DNA from: Bacteroidota bacterium
GTDB lineage: Bacteria > Bacteroidota > Bacteroidia > Flavobacteriales_D > Crocinitomicaceae
Length of the DNA stretch: 64,000 nt
Direction of reading: 5' to 3'
NCBI GenBank assembly: GCA_006226425.1
Contig: SBGX01000036.1
Location: 1-64,000 of the forward strand
Positions 7,975-16,541 of this stretch are shown piece after piece. The translations under genes and the position numbers were made by a program. Positions within the stretch are counted from its first letter, which is position 1, and the number at the start of each line of letters is the position of its first letter. The notes beneath the pieces were generated by a model. It worked only from the letters and a program-made list of their open reading frames with translations. It ran no database searches and had not been told where the DNA came from.

Positions 7975-9612
7975 ATGAAAATTAGACTGGTCTCTCTCCT
8001 TGGCCTCCTCGCATTCTCCCCGCTTTCATTCGCTCAAAAACAAGAAAAACCCAAACTGGTAGTTGGAATAGTCATCGACCAAATGTGTTATGACTACCTC
8101 TACCGCTTTGAAGACAAACTCGGGGACAAAGGATTTTTGAAATTGATGTATAACGGAAGCTTTTGCCGCAATGCACATTACAACTACGTTCCGACATACA
8201 CAGGGCCCGGACATGCATCTATTTACACAGGAACAACTCCGACAAACCATGGTATCATTGCCAACGACTGGTATGTCCCTGCACTCGGACGAGAAATGAA
8301 CTGTGTGGAAGACAGCATGGTTCAATCAGTTGGAGCAGATAGCAAGTATGGTCGCTATTCACCGGCGAACCTGAAAGCCATGACTATTACGGATCAACTT
8401 CGATTGACCTATAAACGTTCCAAAGTGATCTCCGTATCCATCAAAAACAGGAGTGCTATTCTTCCTGGAGGACATTTATCCAATGGATCATATTGGTATG
8501 ACTACGCCAGCGGGCATTTCATAAGCAGCAGTTTCTTCATGAATAAACTTCCCAAATGGGTGAAGCAATTCAATACCAGGGAACAGGTCCCCTATTACAT
8601 GGAACAAAGCTGGAAGCCTTTATTGGCAAAAGATCAGTACGACGCAAGCGATGAGGATGACCGTCCCTATGAACATATTTTAAAAGGAAAAGACAAAGCT
8701 ACTTTCCCCTATGATTTCAAGGAACTATCTAAGCACAACTCGCCCTTCGAATTATTCACCATCAGCCCATTTGCGAATACCTACCTGACTGACTTTGCCA
8801 TCGAGGCCATTCGAAATGAAGAGCTTGGAGCCGATGAGCACAGTGACTTTCTTTGCATCAGCTATTCTACACCTGATATCGCCGGACACAGTTTCGGTCC
8901 CTACTCCAAAGAAATGCAGGACATGTACCTTCGTCTTGACCTGGAAATTGAAAAGCTCCTGGTGGTGCTAGAATCCATGGTCGGAAAAGAAAACTTTGTC
9001 TTATTCCTAACTGCTGATCATGCGGTAGTTCCGGTTCCACAGTTTTTGAAGGATCATCAACTTCCGGGAGGCTATGTTTACAAGGATCAATTGATGCAGT
9101 ACCTGGAGGATCATCTGGCTCCAAAATTTGGGAAAAACATCATCGATCACCTGGGTAATTTCCAGGTCTTCCTCAACAAAAAAACCATCAATGAACAAAA
9201 GATTGATCAGGAAGATTTGGAGGAATTCCTCGCACGCATTCTTCGAAATTTCCCGGGAATCAAAAACGCCTATACACATGAACAACTGGAAGAAGCTCCA
9301 CGAGATCAATGGCATCAAATGGTTCAGGCAGGGCACGAAGCGGAACGAAGTGGAGATGTTGCATTCATCCTCGAGTCCGGCTATCTGATGAAATCGGCTC
9401 GCAACGAAAAAGCAGGGCGTGGAACCAGTCATGGCTCCGCCTTTAATTATGATACCCAGGTTCCTTTAATTTGGTATGGAGCGAATATTCCTGCTCAGGT
9501 AATTGACCGACGCATTATCATTCCTGACATCGCTACCACCCTGGCACCAATTCTAAAAATTCAACGTCCCAGTCTTTCGACGGGAAACCCGATTTTGGAG
9601 ATTTTAAAATAG
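7975..9612 (+). CDS. pafA: PafA-type alkaline phosphatase
   Basis: Secreted or periplasmic phosphomonoesterase of the alkaline phosphatase superfamily, 545 aa, with a signal peptide ending at residue 20. Compared with the characterised Elizabethkingia PafA, the key residues are visible: first zinc ligand D35 (VIDQM), nucleophile Thr76 in PTYTGPGHAS, Asn97 in GIIANDWY, and the Lys-x-Arg pair in SIKNRSAILPGGH. The remaining metal ligands are in SYSTPDIAGHSFGP, TADHAVVPVP and GTSHGSAF. The Thr nucleophile and the K-N-R motif separate it from classic PhoA. PafA hydrolyses phosphomonoesters constitutively and is phosphate-insensitive in related species; that property is inferred here by family. 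Confidence 0.93.
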   Translation: MKIRLVSLLGLLAFSPLSFAQKQEKPKLVVGIVIDQMCYDYLYRFEDKLGDKGFLKLMYNGSFCRNAHYNYVPTYTGPGHASIYTGTTPTNHGIIANDWYVPALGREMNCVEDSMVQSVGADSKYGRYSPANLKAMTITDQLRLTYKRSKVISVSIKNRSAILPGGHLSNGSYWYDYASGHFISSSFFMNKLPKWVKQFNTREQVPYYMEQSWKPLLAKDQYDASDEDDRPYEHILKGKDKATFPYDFKELSKHNSPFELFTISPFANTYLTDFAIEAIRNEELGADEHSDFLCISYSTPDIAGHSFGPYSKEMQDMYLRLDLEIEKLLVVLESMVGKENFVLFLTADHAVVPVPQFLKDHQLPGGYVYKDQLMQYLEDHLAPKFGKNIIDHLGNFQVFLNKKTINEQKIDQEDLEEFLARILRNFPGIKNAYTHEQLEEAPRDQWHQMVQAGHEAERSGDVAFILESGYLMKSARNEKAGRGTSHGSAFNYDTQVPLIWYGANIPAQVIDRRIIIPDIATTLAPILKIQRPSLSTGNPILEILK

Positions 9613-9654
9613 CTGAAAATGGCTCGTTTTTTGTGTGGTAATATCTAAAACGGA

Positions 9655-10134
9655 ATGGATATGAGAATCTTCATCGCTATACTCGCCTCCCTGTTTATCA
9701 TCCCGGTGATGGCTCAACGGGAAAAGCTTCCGGAACTGAATCAACAAGTTTTGAAGTATGTGGATCAACAAATAGGTAAAAAAGTGGGACGTGGAGAATG
9801 CTGGGATTTGGCCCAGGAAGCTCTGGACGGAATTTCCGCTAAATGGGACGGGAACCTAAAATTTGGACGACTGATCAACCCGAAGCGAGAAGCTATTCTT
9901 CCGGGAGATATTATTCAGTTCGAAAAAGTCCGGGTCAAATTTCAGGACGGTAATTTTGAGATCACGGAGAATTATCAACACCATACAGCCATTGTGTACG
10001 AGGTAGAAGGCAAGACCCAACTTCAAATTGCTCAGCAAAACACTTCCTATTCTGGTAAAAAAGTAGCCGTATCTCCACTGGACCTCAAGAATATTGATCG
10101 GGGAAAAATCTTTATTTACCGTCCGACCAAATAA
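9655..10134 (+). CDS. Secreted NlpC/P60- or CHAP-like cysteine peptidase candidate
   Basis: 159-aa exported protein; a signal peptide covers residues 1-22 (start at 9655, or 9661 giving MRIFIAIL). The mature domain has a Cys in GRGECWDLAQEAL, then LPGDIIQF, then YQHHTAIVYEV and IAQQNTSY. This Cys...LPGDIIQF...His layout is that of NlpC/P60 and CHAP amidase/peptidase folds that act on peptidoglycan or other peptides. The call is by motif only, because overall similarity cannot be checked here. It lies 42 bp after pafA and could be read from the same transcript. Confidence 0.6.
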   Translation: MDMRIFIAILASLFIIPVMAQREKLPELNQQVLKYVDQQIGKKVGRGECWDLAQEALDGISAKWDGNLKFGRLINPKREAILPGDIIQFEKVRVKFQDGNFEITENYQHHTAIVYEVEGKTQLQIAQQNTSYSGKKVAVSPLDLKNIDRGKIFIYRPTK

Positions 10135-10180
10135 AAAGTTAGATTAATCTAATTTTTATGGTTCAATGAATAAAAAATCA

Positions 10181-10188
10181 TAATTTTG
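10181..10188 (+). promoter_or_regulatory. -7 element (TAATTTTG) of the ZIP transporter gene
   Basis: Perfect TAnnTTTG match ending 6 nt before the ATG at 10195. No TTG -33 element is evident. It implies a very short or absent 5' leader. Confidence 0.45.
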
Positions 10189-10194
10189 CATATT

Positions 10195-11022
10195 ATGATG
10201 GATGCCCTGGTTTCATTTTTTGAAGAGATTGACCCGGTTTTAGCCGCTTTGATTGCCACTACGTTTACCTGGTTGGTTACCGCTGCCGGTGCATCGCTGG
10301 CTTTCTTCTTCAAAACCCTGAATCGAGGAGCATTAGACGCCATGCTCGGTTTTACAGGAGGAGTGATGGTGGCCGCCAGTTTCTGGTCGTTGTTGAGTCC
10401 AGCCATTGAAATGTCCGAAACCATGTACCCAAGTATGCCCTGGTTCCCAGCCGCCGTGGGCTTTTTGCTAGGGGCCCTTTTCCTGTTTGGATTAGACCGA
10501 AAACTTCCTCACCTCCACATCAATTTTGGAGAACAAGAGGCCGAAGGAGTTAAAACTCAATTGCATAAAACAACCCTGCTCGTGCTGGCAATTACCCTAC
10601 ACAATATTCCTGAAGGATTGGCCGTCGGAGTGCTTTTTGGTGCTGCCGCCTCCGGGATTGACGGGGCAACAATTGAAGGGGCGATCATCCTGGCTATTGG
10701 AATCGGAATACAGAATTTCCCGGAAGGATTCGCCGTCGCCATGCCTTTAAGAAGAGCAGGTGCCAATCGTTGGAAAAGTTTTAATTACGGGCAATTATCG
10801 GCCATTGTAGAACCTATTGCGGGAGTCATTGGAGCTGTTGCTGTCATCTATATGCAACCGATACTTCCCTTCGCCCTGGCCTTTGCAGCTGGAGCCATGA
10901 TCTACGTGGTGGTGGAAGAAGTCATCCCCGAAACCCAACGGGATAAATTCACTGACATAGCCGTACTGGGCTTCATCGGAGGCTTCCTGGTCATGATGAT
11001 CCTGGACGTCGGACTAGGCTAA
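10195..11022 (+). CDS. ZIP family divalent metal transporter
   Basis: Inner-membrane metal importer of 275 aa with eight hydrophobic segments (ZIP/GufA branch). The binding-site helices are visible as LHNIPEGLAVGVLFGAA (TM4) and NFPEGFAVAMPLRRAG (TM5), with the HNxPEG motif that coordinates Zn(II) or similar ions. The C-terminal helix pair includes FAAGAMIYVVVEEVIPE. The ATG ATG pair at 10195 and 10198 offers two starts; a TTG nine bases earlier falls inside the -7 motif and is unlikely. The gene seems to have its own promoter and is followed after 53 bp by the channel gene. Confidence 0.92.
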   Translation: MMDALVSFFEEIDPVLAALIATTFTWLVTAAGASLAFFFKTLNRGALDAMLGFTGGVMVAASFWSLLSPAIEMSETMYPSMPWFPAAVGFLLGALFLFGLDRKLPHLHINFGEQEAEGVKTQLHKTTLLVLAITLHNIPEGLAVGVLFGAAASGIDGATIEGAIILAIGIGIQNFPEGFAVAMPLRRAGANRWKSFNYGQLSAIVEPIAGVIGAVAVIYMQPILPFALAFAAGAMIYVVVEEVIPETQRDKFTDIAVLGFIGGFLVMMILDVGLG

Positions 11023-11050
11023 TCCCTTCAGGCGATTTCTGAAATTTGTC

Positions 11051-11058
11051 TACATTTG
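11051..11058 (+). promoter_or_regulatory. -7 element (TACATTTG) of the channel gene
   Basis: Perfect TAnnTTTG match; the ATG follows at 11076, leaving a leader of roughly 12-14 nt. Confidence 0.4.
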
Positions 11059-11075
11059 ACAAACAAGCAATTTCA

Positions 11076-12140
11076 ATGCGCCTAAAATTCTTCATATTCT
11101 TCCTGATTTTTTTTGCCCAGATTTCTTCGATCACTGCGCGAGACACTTTGCTTATTGGTTATAAAGAGTCGCCCCCCTTTGTGGAATGTATTGACGGACA
11201 GGTTTTCGGCCCAGGGATTTGGCTTTGGGAGCGAACCGCGGAACGAGAACAAATTCCCTATAAATACGTTCGCCGACCACTGGACAGTCTGTTAATTGGA
11301 CTTGAAACCGGGTCTCTTGACCTCGTAGTATCTCCCCTATCCATTAACGCGAAAAGGGCTGAGAACATTGACTTCTCCTTTCCCTATTATGTCTCCTACT
11401 CGAGCTTTGTCGTCAAACAAAAATCTTCCTGGGGAAAAGCAAAAAGCTTCATTGCCGCTTTCTTTTCCTTGAATTTTTTCAAAGTCCTACTCGCCCTTTC
11501 CGTGGTCATCCTCCTTTTTGGATTGCTTGAATGGTTTTTTGAACGCAAAGCCAATCAGCAGGAATTCGGTGGAGGAATCAAAGGCATTTGGCAGGGCTTC
11601 TGGTGGTCGGCCGTCACCATGACTACCGTCGGTTACGGAGATAAGTCTCCCAAAACGGTCGGCGGACGAATTGTTGCCCTTATTTGGATGTTTACGGCGA
11701 TCATTATTATTTCCGGATTCACGGCCAGCATTACCTCTTCCCTAACGGTTAACACCATCGGATCAGACCACTCAAGCCTCGACAATCTTAAAAAGGAGAA
11801 AATCGGAACGATCGACAACTCTTCCACAGAACTTTGGTTAAAGGACAATCGCTTCCAACACCTCAAAACTTTTGACCAGATAGATTTGATGCTCCAATCC
11901 GTTCAGGAAGAACATGTAGAAGCCATTGCCTACGATTTTCCCATTTTGAAAGATCAGCTCAATGAAGGGAAGTACCCAAATTTAGTCACCTTGAACTTCC
12001 ACCTCGGAAAACAGTTTTACGCCTTCGGAATGGGACGTCATTTAGGTGATTCCCTGAAAAGAAGAATTTCAAATACCAGCCTTGACATCAGTGAATCTCC
12101 TGAATGGAAACTCCTCCTAACCCGTGAAAACCTGGATTAA
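11076..12140 (+). CDS. GluR0-like ligand-gated potassium channel
   Basis: 354-aa protein with the architecture of prokaryotic ionotropic glutamate receptors. After a signal peptide (residues 1-22) comes the first half of a bacterial extracellular solute-binding fold (DTLLIGYKESPPFVE ... DLVVSPLSINAKRAENIDFSFPYY). Next come transmembrane helix M1 (FFKVLLALSVVILLFGLLEW), a pore loop with the potassium selectivity filter TTVGYGD (residues 183-189), and helix M2 with GFTASITSSLTV. The second half of the binding fold (IGTIDNSSTELWL to the end) follows. This split SBP-pore-SBP order is what defines the GluR0 family. The ligand is unknown; an amino acid is likely by family. The last codons overlap the convergent gene by 4 bp. 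Confidence 0.9.
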   Translation: MRLKFFIFFLIFFAQISSITARDTLLIGYKESPPFVECIDGQVFGPGIWLWERTAEREQIPYKYVRRPLDSLLIGLETGSLDLVVSPLSINAKRAENIDFSFPYYVSYSSFVVKQKSSWGKAKSFIAAFFSLNFFKVLLALSVVILLFGLLEWFFERKANQQEFGGGIKGIWQGFWWSAVTMTTVGYGDKSPKTVGGRIVALIWMFTAIIIISGFTASITSSLTVNTIGSDHSSLDNLKKEKIGTIDNSSTELWLKDNRFQHLKTFDQIDLMLQSVQEEHVEAIAYDFPILKDQLNEGKYPNLVTLNFHLGKQFYAFGMGRHLGDSLKRRISNTSLDISESPEWKLLLTRENLD

Positions 12141-12763
12141 TTATTGTTGAACATAAAGCAAATCCCCAGGGAAAACATCGCCGCACCGGGAAAGGTAAAC
12201 TCACTCCCTACTCCCAGCCAGGGAAGTGGCATACATCGTGCTCCCGCAATAAACTGAGGTGTTGAGAATTCATCGTCATCCTGGTAAAAATCGGGATCAC
12301 CACTATTCGAACTGGTTTTGAAAAAATAATATTGGGTACCTCCCCCGAAGTAAAGATCGAACAAATCATCATCAGCCGCTCCGACAAGATGGATCAATCC
12401 CCGAAGGCTGAATGTTCCCGTCCGAATCCTTTGAACCGGATCTTCTATGTACAATTGCCCGTTTGTAATGTACTGATAATCATAAATCTTTAATTCGTGC
12501 TTCTGATTGGTGTACCCCATCCCCAAACTCATTGCAAAAACATCAAAAAAGCGCAACAGTGTAAAATCTAATTGTGCCTGTTGACCGGGAACAAAATTGA
12601 ACTTCTTCTTATAATCCGAAAAGGGAATCTTGTGGACGACCCTCAAAGGGTTATGAGTGGCAGACACTGACAAACAAAATTGTCCAAAATGATTTTGACT
12701 TCGTCCTAATTGTGGAATAGCGAAAAGAACAGCAAATAAAATAAGCAAGCAATAAGACCTCAT
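12137..12763 (-). CDS. Putative outer-membrane beta-barrel protein
   Basis: 208-aa exported protein. The ATG at 12763 begins a signal peptide (MRSYCLLILFAVLFAIP, cleaved near GRSQ). The rest is a series of alternating short beta strands rich in aromatic residues and Gly, including LDFTLLRFFDVFAMSLGMGY and LYFGGGTQYYFF. It ends in a final strand, MFSLGICFMFNNN. This pattern suits a small 8-strand outer-membrane barrel. I do not recognise a named family. Its end overlaps the channel gene tail-to-tail by 4 bp, and no terminator is visible between them. Confidence 0.65.
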   Translation of the reverse strand: MRSYCLLILFAVLFAIPQLGRSQNHFGQFCLSVSATHNPLRVVHKIPFSDYKKKFNFVPGQQAQLDFTLLRFFDVFAMSLGMGYTNQKHELKIYDYQYITNGQLYIEDPVQRIRTGTFSLRGLIHLVGAADDDLFDLYFGGGTQYYFFKTSSNSGDPDFYQDDDEFSTPQFIAGARCMPLPWLGVGSEFTFPGAAMFSLGICFMFNNN

Positions 12764-12863
12764 AATCAAACTATTTCACTTTTAAATTAGTGAATAAATG
12801 TCAAAAGCTATAGCCCCTCCTTCAAACTTTTTAAGAATAAGTATTCCGAAACACAAAAAAATG

Positions 12864-12871
12864 TACATTTG
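12864..12871 (+). promoter_or_regulatory. -7 element (TACATTTG) of the coiled-coil lipoprotein gene
   Basis: Perfect TAnnTTTG; the ATG is at 12899, giving a leader of about 22 nt. Confidence 0.45.
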
Positions 12872-12898
12872 AATATTGTTAAACCTAATAAATTAGTT

Positions 12899-13171
12899 AT
12901 GATAAAACAACTTTTAATTGGAGTCGGATTCAGCACCCTGCTACTTACCTCATGTGGAAGTCCTGAGTCAGAGGTAGAAAAGGAAACAGAAGAACAAGCT
13001 ACTGAACTCGAAGAAAAAATCGAGAACATGAAGGATAATGTCCAAAAAATGCAAGAAAAAACGAAAGACATGACCCAATCATTGGATTCAGTCGTTACGA
13101 CCATTGAAAACACTAAAGAGGGAATTGAAGAAACTAAGGAAAGACTAGATAAGCTGAACGAAGAGTTCTAA
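12899..13171 (+). CDS. Small coiled-coil lipoprotein
   Basis: 90-aa protein. A lipoprotein signal ends in the lipobox LLLTSCGS, so Cys becomes lipidated. The whole mature part is a highly charged Glu/Lys heptad-like helix (KIENMKDNVQKMQEKTKDM, IEETKERLDKLNEEF), predicted to be one long coiled coil. The shape resembles Braun-type lipoproteins of other bacteria, but there is no C-terminal Lys for peptidoglycan linkage, and homology is not implied. The ATG at 12899 is chosen over an upstream TTG because it opens directly into the signal sequence. Confidence 0.8.
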   Translation: MIKQLLIGVGFSTLLLTSCGSPESEVEKETEEQATELEEKIENMKDNVQKMQEKTKDMTQSLDSVVTTIENTKEGIEETKERLDKLNEEF

Positions 13172-13197
13172 AATTATCTGCCGCATAAAATGATCCC

Positions 13198-14205
13198 CTA
13201 TTGAATCCTCCGATTCCAATCTAGGAGTAATGTTGCTTTTTCGGCGGAATAATCGGAAAGTGTTTTTTGGGGATCATAACTCCCGAAGGCCAATACATTC
13301 ATCATTTGGATCAGTTGAAGTAATTTCTTTTGTGACAGGGTATCCATCTCCGTCTCCCAACTCATAAATTGCAAGCGAGAGATACAAACCTGCTTGATCA
13401 GGCGTTGTTTTCGGTAGAACTCGCGTTGTCCCTCCCGGGAAAATTTAATTTTTCGTGACGCCATCGCTAAAGTCAAGAGCGTTTCAGATGCCATCTGGGC
13501 GTCTTTTCCTGTTGCACCAAACGATAAAAAAAGTAAGCAAGCCACTGATCGCTTCTTTAAAAAGTACCGGTGAGCTTCTTCGATTGGAGGTACTTCAAAG
13601 GCAATTCTGGTGAGTGCATCCAGGTAACTACTGGTACTATCATCTCTCAATTCGACCTCCAAAGCCCTAAAGAGTGTTAACTCTTCGGACAGCTCTTTTT
13701 TCTTTTCCTCGTCCAACGCATACGGCATCCCCAACTGTTCAACCCAATGCCTGCGAAAAGCTATTTGCTTTTCCTTCCGATCAATCACTAAGTTCTTCAG
13801 GTCAACTTTTACTTGCTGATCATACTTCAAATATGCATTCCGCTCCAAATACAAGCTTCCGTTTGATGCCACATTGAAAAAAGCGAGGTAATCTTCACCG
13901 GCTTTCAACACAGAATCTGCTAGCGGTAAATAACCATACGAAAACCAGAAACGATCCTCTCTCTCTGCCGTTCCTGACTTTTCCTCCCGATGATCCACAA
14001 TCGTCTCAATTATTGAATACTTTATCCCCAGGCTGTTTGTCCCGGATTCCAGCGTAAATACGATCATACTATCCAGGGCATCTGGCTCCAGGTGAATATG
14101 CACTACCACATCAGCAAAATCGTAAAGATCATTCAGTTCCTTTTCAGTCTGAGCACGACCATGCGCCCAGCATAACAGAGATAATAGAATCAATATTTTA
14201 TTCAT
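13198..14205 (-). CDS. Exported protein of unknown function, paralogue of its upstream neighbour
   Basis: 335-aa protein with a signal peptide (residues 1-18, ending HGRAQ). Residues of about 20-155 form a beta-rich domain (DVVVHIHLEPDALDSMIVF, FWFSYGYLPLADS, LAFFNVASNGSLYLERNAY). The C-terminal half is helical and aligns by eye with the neighbouring gene: VELRDDSTSSYLDALTR here against LELKDDSARYHLQSLTC there, then AHRYFLKKRSVACLL against AIRYFKRERKIYCLL. I do not recognise either. The ATG overlaps the end of the upstream gene by 8 bp, so they are translationally linked. The product is probably periplasmic or outer-membrane-facing. Confidence 0.75.
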   Translation of the reverse strand: MNKILILLSLLCWAHGRAQTEKELNDLYDFADVVVHIHLEPDALDSMIVFTLESGTNSLGIKYSIIETIVDHREEKSGTAEREDRFWFSYGYLPLADSVLKAGEDYLAFFNVASNGSLYLERNAYLKYDQQVKVDLKNLVIDRKEKQIAFRRHWVEQLGMPYALDEEKKKELSEELTLFRALEVELRDDSTSSYLDALTRIAFEVPPIEEAHRYFLKKRSVACLLFLSFGATGKDAQMASETLLTLAMASRKIKFSREGQREFYRKQRLIKQVCISRLQFMSWETEMDTLSQKKLLQLIQMMNVLAFGSYDPQKTLSDYSAEKATLLLDWNRRIQ

Positions 14206-14881
14206 GGTTCATCGTCTTTTTCCACTGCTCCAATTTCTTTTCGGAGTGATTAATGTCATCCTTCCACAAGGGTTCCGAACTCACTTTTCCATACAAAACA
14301 AAGTCAATGGTCCTTGCCATTTGCCTTACTTGTCCACCGTGAATAGTTGAGTTCTCGCTTCCCGATATGGCCCAGGGGATTTGTCCGAGTACGCTAACAA
14401 AAAAGGCTGCAATCACAGCTTCCTGCGCTCGCATTTTCTTTTCGGCCTCCAGTGTTTGATTGATCAGCAAACGCATGGTGCAAAGATCATACAATGCCTG
14501 AATAGCATATACCCGATCAGGTGTCCAATGTGAACTTGTTGCCAGTAGACAGTATATTTTCCGCTCCCTCTTAAAATAACGAATTGCCTTTTTGTACCGA
14601 TGATGATCCGGCCAGTTTTTGCAAGTCAGGGACTGTAAATGATATCGTGCTGAATCATCCTTCAGTTCAAGCTGTAAAGCGGGTAAAAGCGAATCAGGAA
14701 ACTCGGGCATATCCGGATAATCATGGAAGGCATTCACCTCGCAATGATTCTTCAGTGACTGATTCAGAAAGGTTCTCCATTCCATCTTTTCATCCTCTGT
14801 CAGCTGTCCCAATGACAAAAATTGGACTAGCACAAAGGTCACCCCCAAACAAAATTTTCCCATGCTTCTTTTTGCATACAT
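14198..14881 (-). CDS. Exported protein of unknown function, shorter paralogue
   Basis: 227-aa protein starting at the ATG at 14881, with a signal peptide ending near FLSLGQ; an in-frame TTG lies 9 bp further upstream. The mature part is mainly helical. It includes the motif shared with the downstream gene (LELKDDSxxxxLxxLT, then RYFKRERKIYCLL). It also has a segment KKMRAQEAVIAAFFVSVL that matches the downstream QREFYRKQRLIKQVCISRL in position. It lacks the downstream protein's N-terminal beta domain. No function is assigned. It follows the biotin carboxylase gene after about 100 bp on the same strand, but its role there is not obvious. Confidence 0.72.
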   Translation of the reverse strand: MYAKRSMGKFCLGVTFVLVQFLSLGQLTEDEKMEWRTFLNQSLKNHCEVNAFHDYPDMPEFPDSLLPALQLELKDDSARYHLQSLTCKNWPDHHRYKKAIRYFKRERKIYCLLATSSHWTPDRVYAIQALYDLCTMRLLINQTLEAEKKMRAQEAVIAAFFVSVLGQIPWAISGSENSTIHGGQVRQMARTIDFVLYGKVSSEPLWKDDINHSEKKLEQWKKTMNHE

Positions 14882-14987
14882 ACAACTCAACTTTGAAAAG
14901 TTTCAATTCCCTCTCAAAATGCATGCCAACATTTCGATGAATACACTAAATTCATCGACAAAACATCAAAACAAGATCAGAAACGTC

Positions 14988-16466
14988 TTACTGCAATTTC
15001 CAGATTCCCTGGACTTTTCGGGATTGATACTCAGCTTCCTTTCGTTCAAATACACCATCCCAAATTGATCGCATCGAGGCCTTCAATGCTTCTTCTTCTT
15101 CTTTCATTGCCCCCTTCATCAAGACAGGGTCAGCGAAATGCTGCTTAACGAAATTAGTGTCGAAATCTCCGGAACGGAAAGCTTCGTGTTTCAGCACGTA
15201 TTTACCAAAATCCAGGGTGGTTTTCAAGCCGGAAATTTGGTATTGATCAATCGCTTCAATCGTCTTTTCAATAGCTTCTGCCCGATCTTTTCCCCAAACG
15301 ACTAATTTGGCAATCATCGGGTCATAATAGATCGGAATATCCATTCCTTCCTGGAAAGCATCATCTACCCGAACGCCATCTCCTACTGGTGGACGATAAC
15401 GGCGCAAACGACCAATATCCGGTGTAAATCCGCTCATCGCATCTTCCGCATAAACCCGCACTTCAATCGCGTGACCATTGATTTCTAATTCATCTTGCAA
15501 TTTTGGCAAACGTTCTCCACGAGCCACTCGAATTTGCCATTCCACCAAATCCAATCCGGTAATTTCTTCGGTCACCGGATGTTCTACCTGCAAACGCGTA
15601 TTCATTTCCAGGAAGTAAAAATCGTGATTGGCATCCAATAAGAATTCGACCGTACCAGCTCCTTCGTAATTACATGCCTTACAAACAGCCACGGCTGCCT
15701 CTCCCATCTTCTGACGTAATTCAGGAGTCAACACCGCACTGGGTGCCTCTTCAATGACTTTTTGATGACGACGCTGCACAGAGCATTCTCGCTCGAACAG
15801 GTACACCACATTGCCATGGCGATCTGCAAAAACCTGAATTTCAATATGTCGTGGTTTCGTTACAAACTTTTCGACGAAAACAGCATCATTTCCGAACGAG
15901 GAACGCGCCTCTCCCTGCGCCATTTTCATTTGTTCGGGTAAATCCTCTAGGTTTTCAACCAAACGCATTCCTTTTCCTCCACCTCCGGCAGAAGCTTTAA
16001 TCAATACAGGCACTCCTACTTCACGAGCAATTCGAATTGCTTCTTCCGGATCACTAATCGCCTCATCAACTCCCGGGACCAAAGGCACATTGTATTCCTT
16101 GACAGCCTGTTTGGCTGATAATTTATCTCCCATCACATTCATCGCTTCCGCAGATGGACCGATAAATGTAATTCCAGCAGCCTTTGCCTTTTCTGCAAAC
16201 TCAGCGTTTTCGGAAAGGAAACCGTAGCCTGGGTGAATCCCTTCTACTCCCAATTCCTTACAGTATCGAAGGATTTCGTCTCCTTTCAAATAACTTTCCG
16301 AAGATGGAGAAGCTCCCAGGTAAACGGCTTCATCTGCCTCTACCACATGGGGTGCTTCGGCGTCTGCATCCGAATACACAGCCACACTTTGAATGTTCAT
16401 TTTCTTGAGTGTTCGGATCACTCGTCGAGCGATCTCTCCCCGGTTGGCTATCAATACTTTTTTCAT
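14988..16466 (-). CDS. accC: Biotin carboxylase subunit of an acyl-CoA carboxylase
   Basis: ATP-grasp enzyme that carboxylates the biotin of a carrier protein. It has the biotin carboxylase N-domain (KKVLIANRGEIARRVIRTLK), the glycine-rich ATP lid KASAGGGGKGMR, the catalytic region EMNTRLQVEHPVTE and the C-terminal domain (EDAMSGFTPDIGRL, YYDPMIAKLVVWG). At 492 aa it is about 40 residues longer than E. coli AccC, with a charged C-terminal tail. No biotin carrier gene adjoins it. In this phylum the longer, stand-alone form often belongs to propionyl- or other acyl-CoA carboxylases, so the substrate is uncertain. A good promoter (TTG-N19-TATTTTTG) precedes it. Confidence 0.9.
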   Translation of the reverse strand: MKKVLIANRGEIARRVIRTLKKMNIQSVAVYSDADAEAPHVVEADEAVYLGASPSSESYLKGDEILRYCKELGVEGIHPGYGFLSENAEFAEKAKAAGITFIGPSAEAMNVMGDKLSAKQAVKEYNVPLVPGVDEAISDPEEAIRIAREVGVPVLIKASAGGGGKGMRLVENLEDLPEQMKMAQGEARSSFGNDAVFVEKFVTKPRHIEIQVFADRHGNVVYLFERECSVQRRHQKVIEEAPSAVLTPELRQKMGEAAVAVCKACNYEGAGTVEFLLDANHDFYFLEMNTRLQVEHPVTEEITGLDLVEWQIRVARGERLPKLQDELEINGHAIEVRVYAEDAMSGFTPDIGRLRRYRPPVGDGVRVDDAFQEGMDIPIYYDPMIAKLVVWGKDRAEAIEKTIEAIDQYQISGLKTTLDFGKYVLKHEAFRSGDFDTNFVKQHFADPVLMKGAMKEEEEALKASMRSIWDGVFERKEAEYQSRKVQGIWKLQ

Positions 16467-16494
16467 AGGTATGACTTATCTGCTATTAAGTTGT

Positions 16495-16524
16495 CAAAAA
16501 TAGCAGATTTAATCGCGATAACAA
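16495..16524 (-). promoter_or_regulatory. Bacteroidota-type promoter of accC
   Basis: The minus strand shows a TTG (-33 element, 16522-16524), 19 bp, then TATTTTTG (-7 element, 16495-16502), matching TTG-N17-23-TAnnTTTG. The ATG is at 16466, a leader of roughly 24 nt. This is the most complete promoter of this type in the window. Confidence 0.65.
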
Positions 16525-16541
16525 AAATCCAATGAAATTAC

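Noticed and set aside
10186-10194. TTG start for the ZIP transporter at 10186
   Set aside because: It overlaps the -7 promoter motif, and two ATG codons follow within 12 bp.
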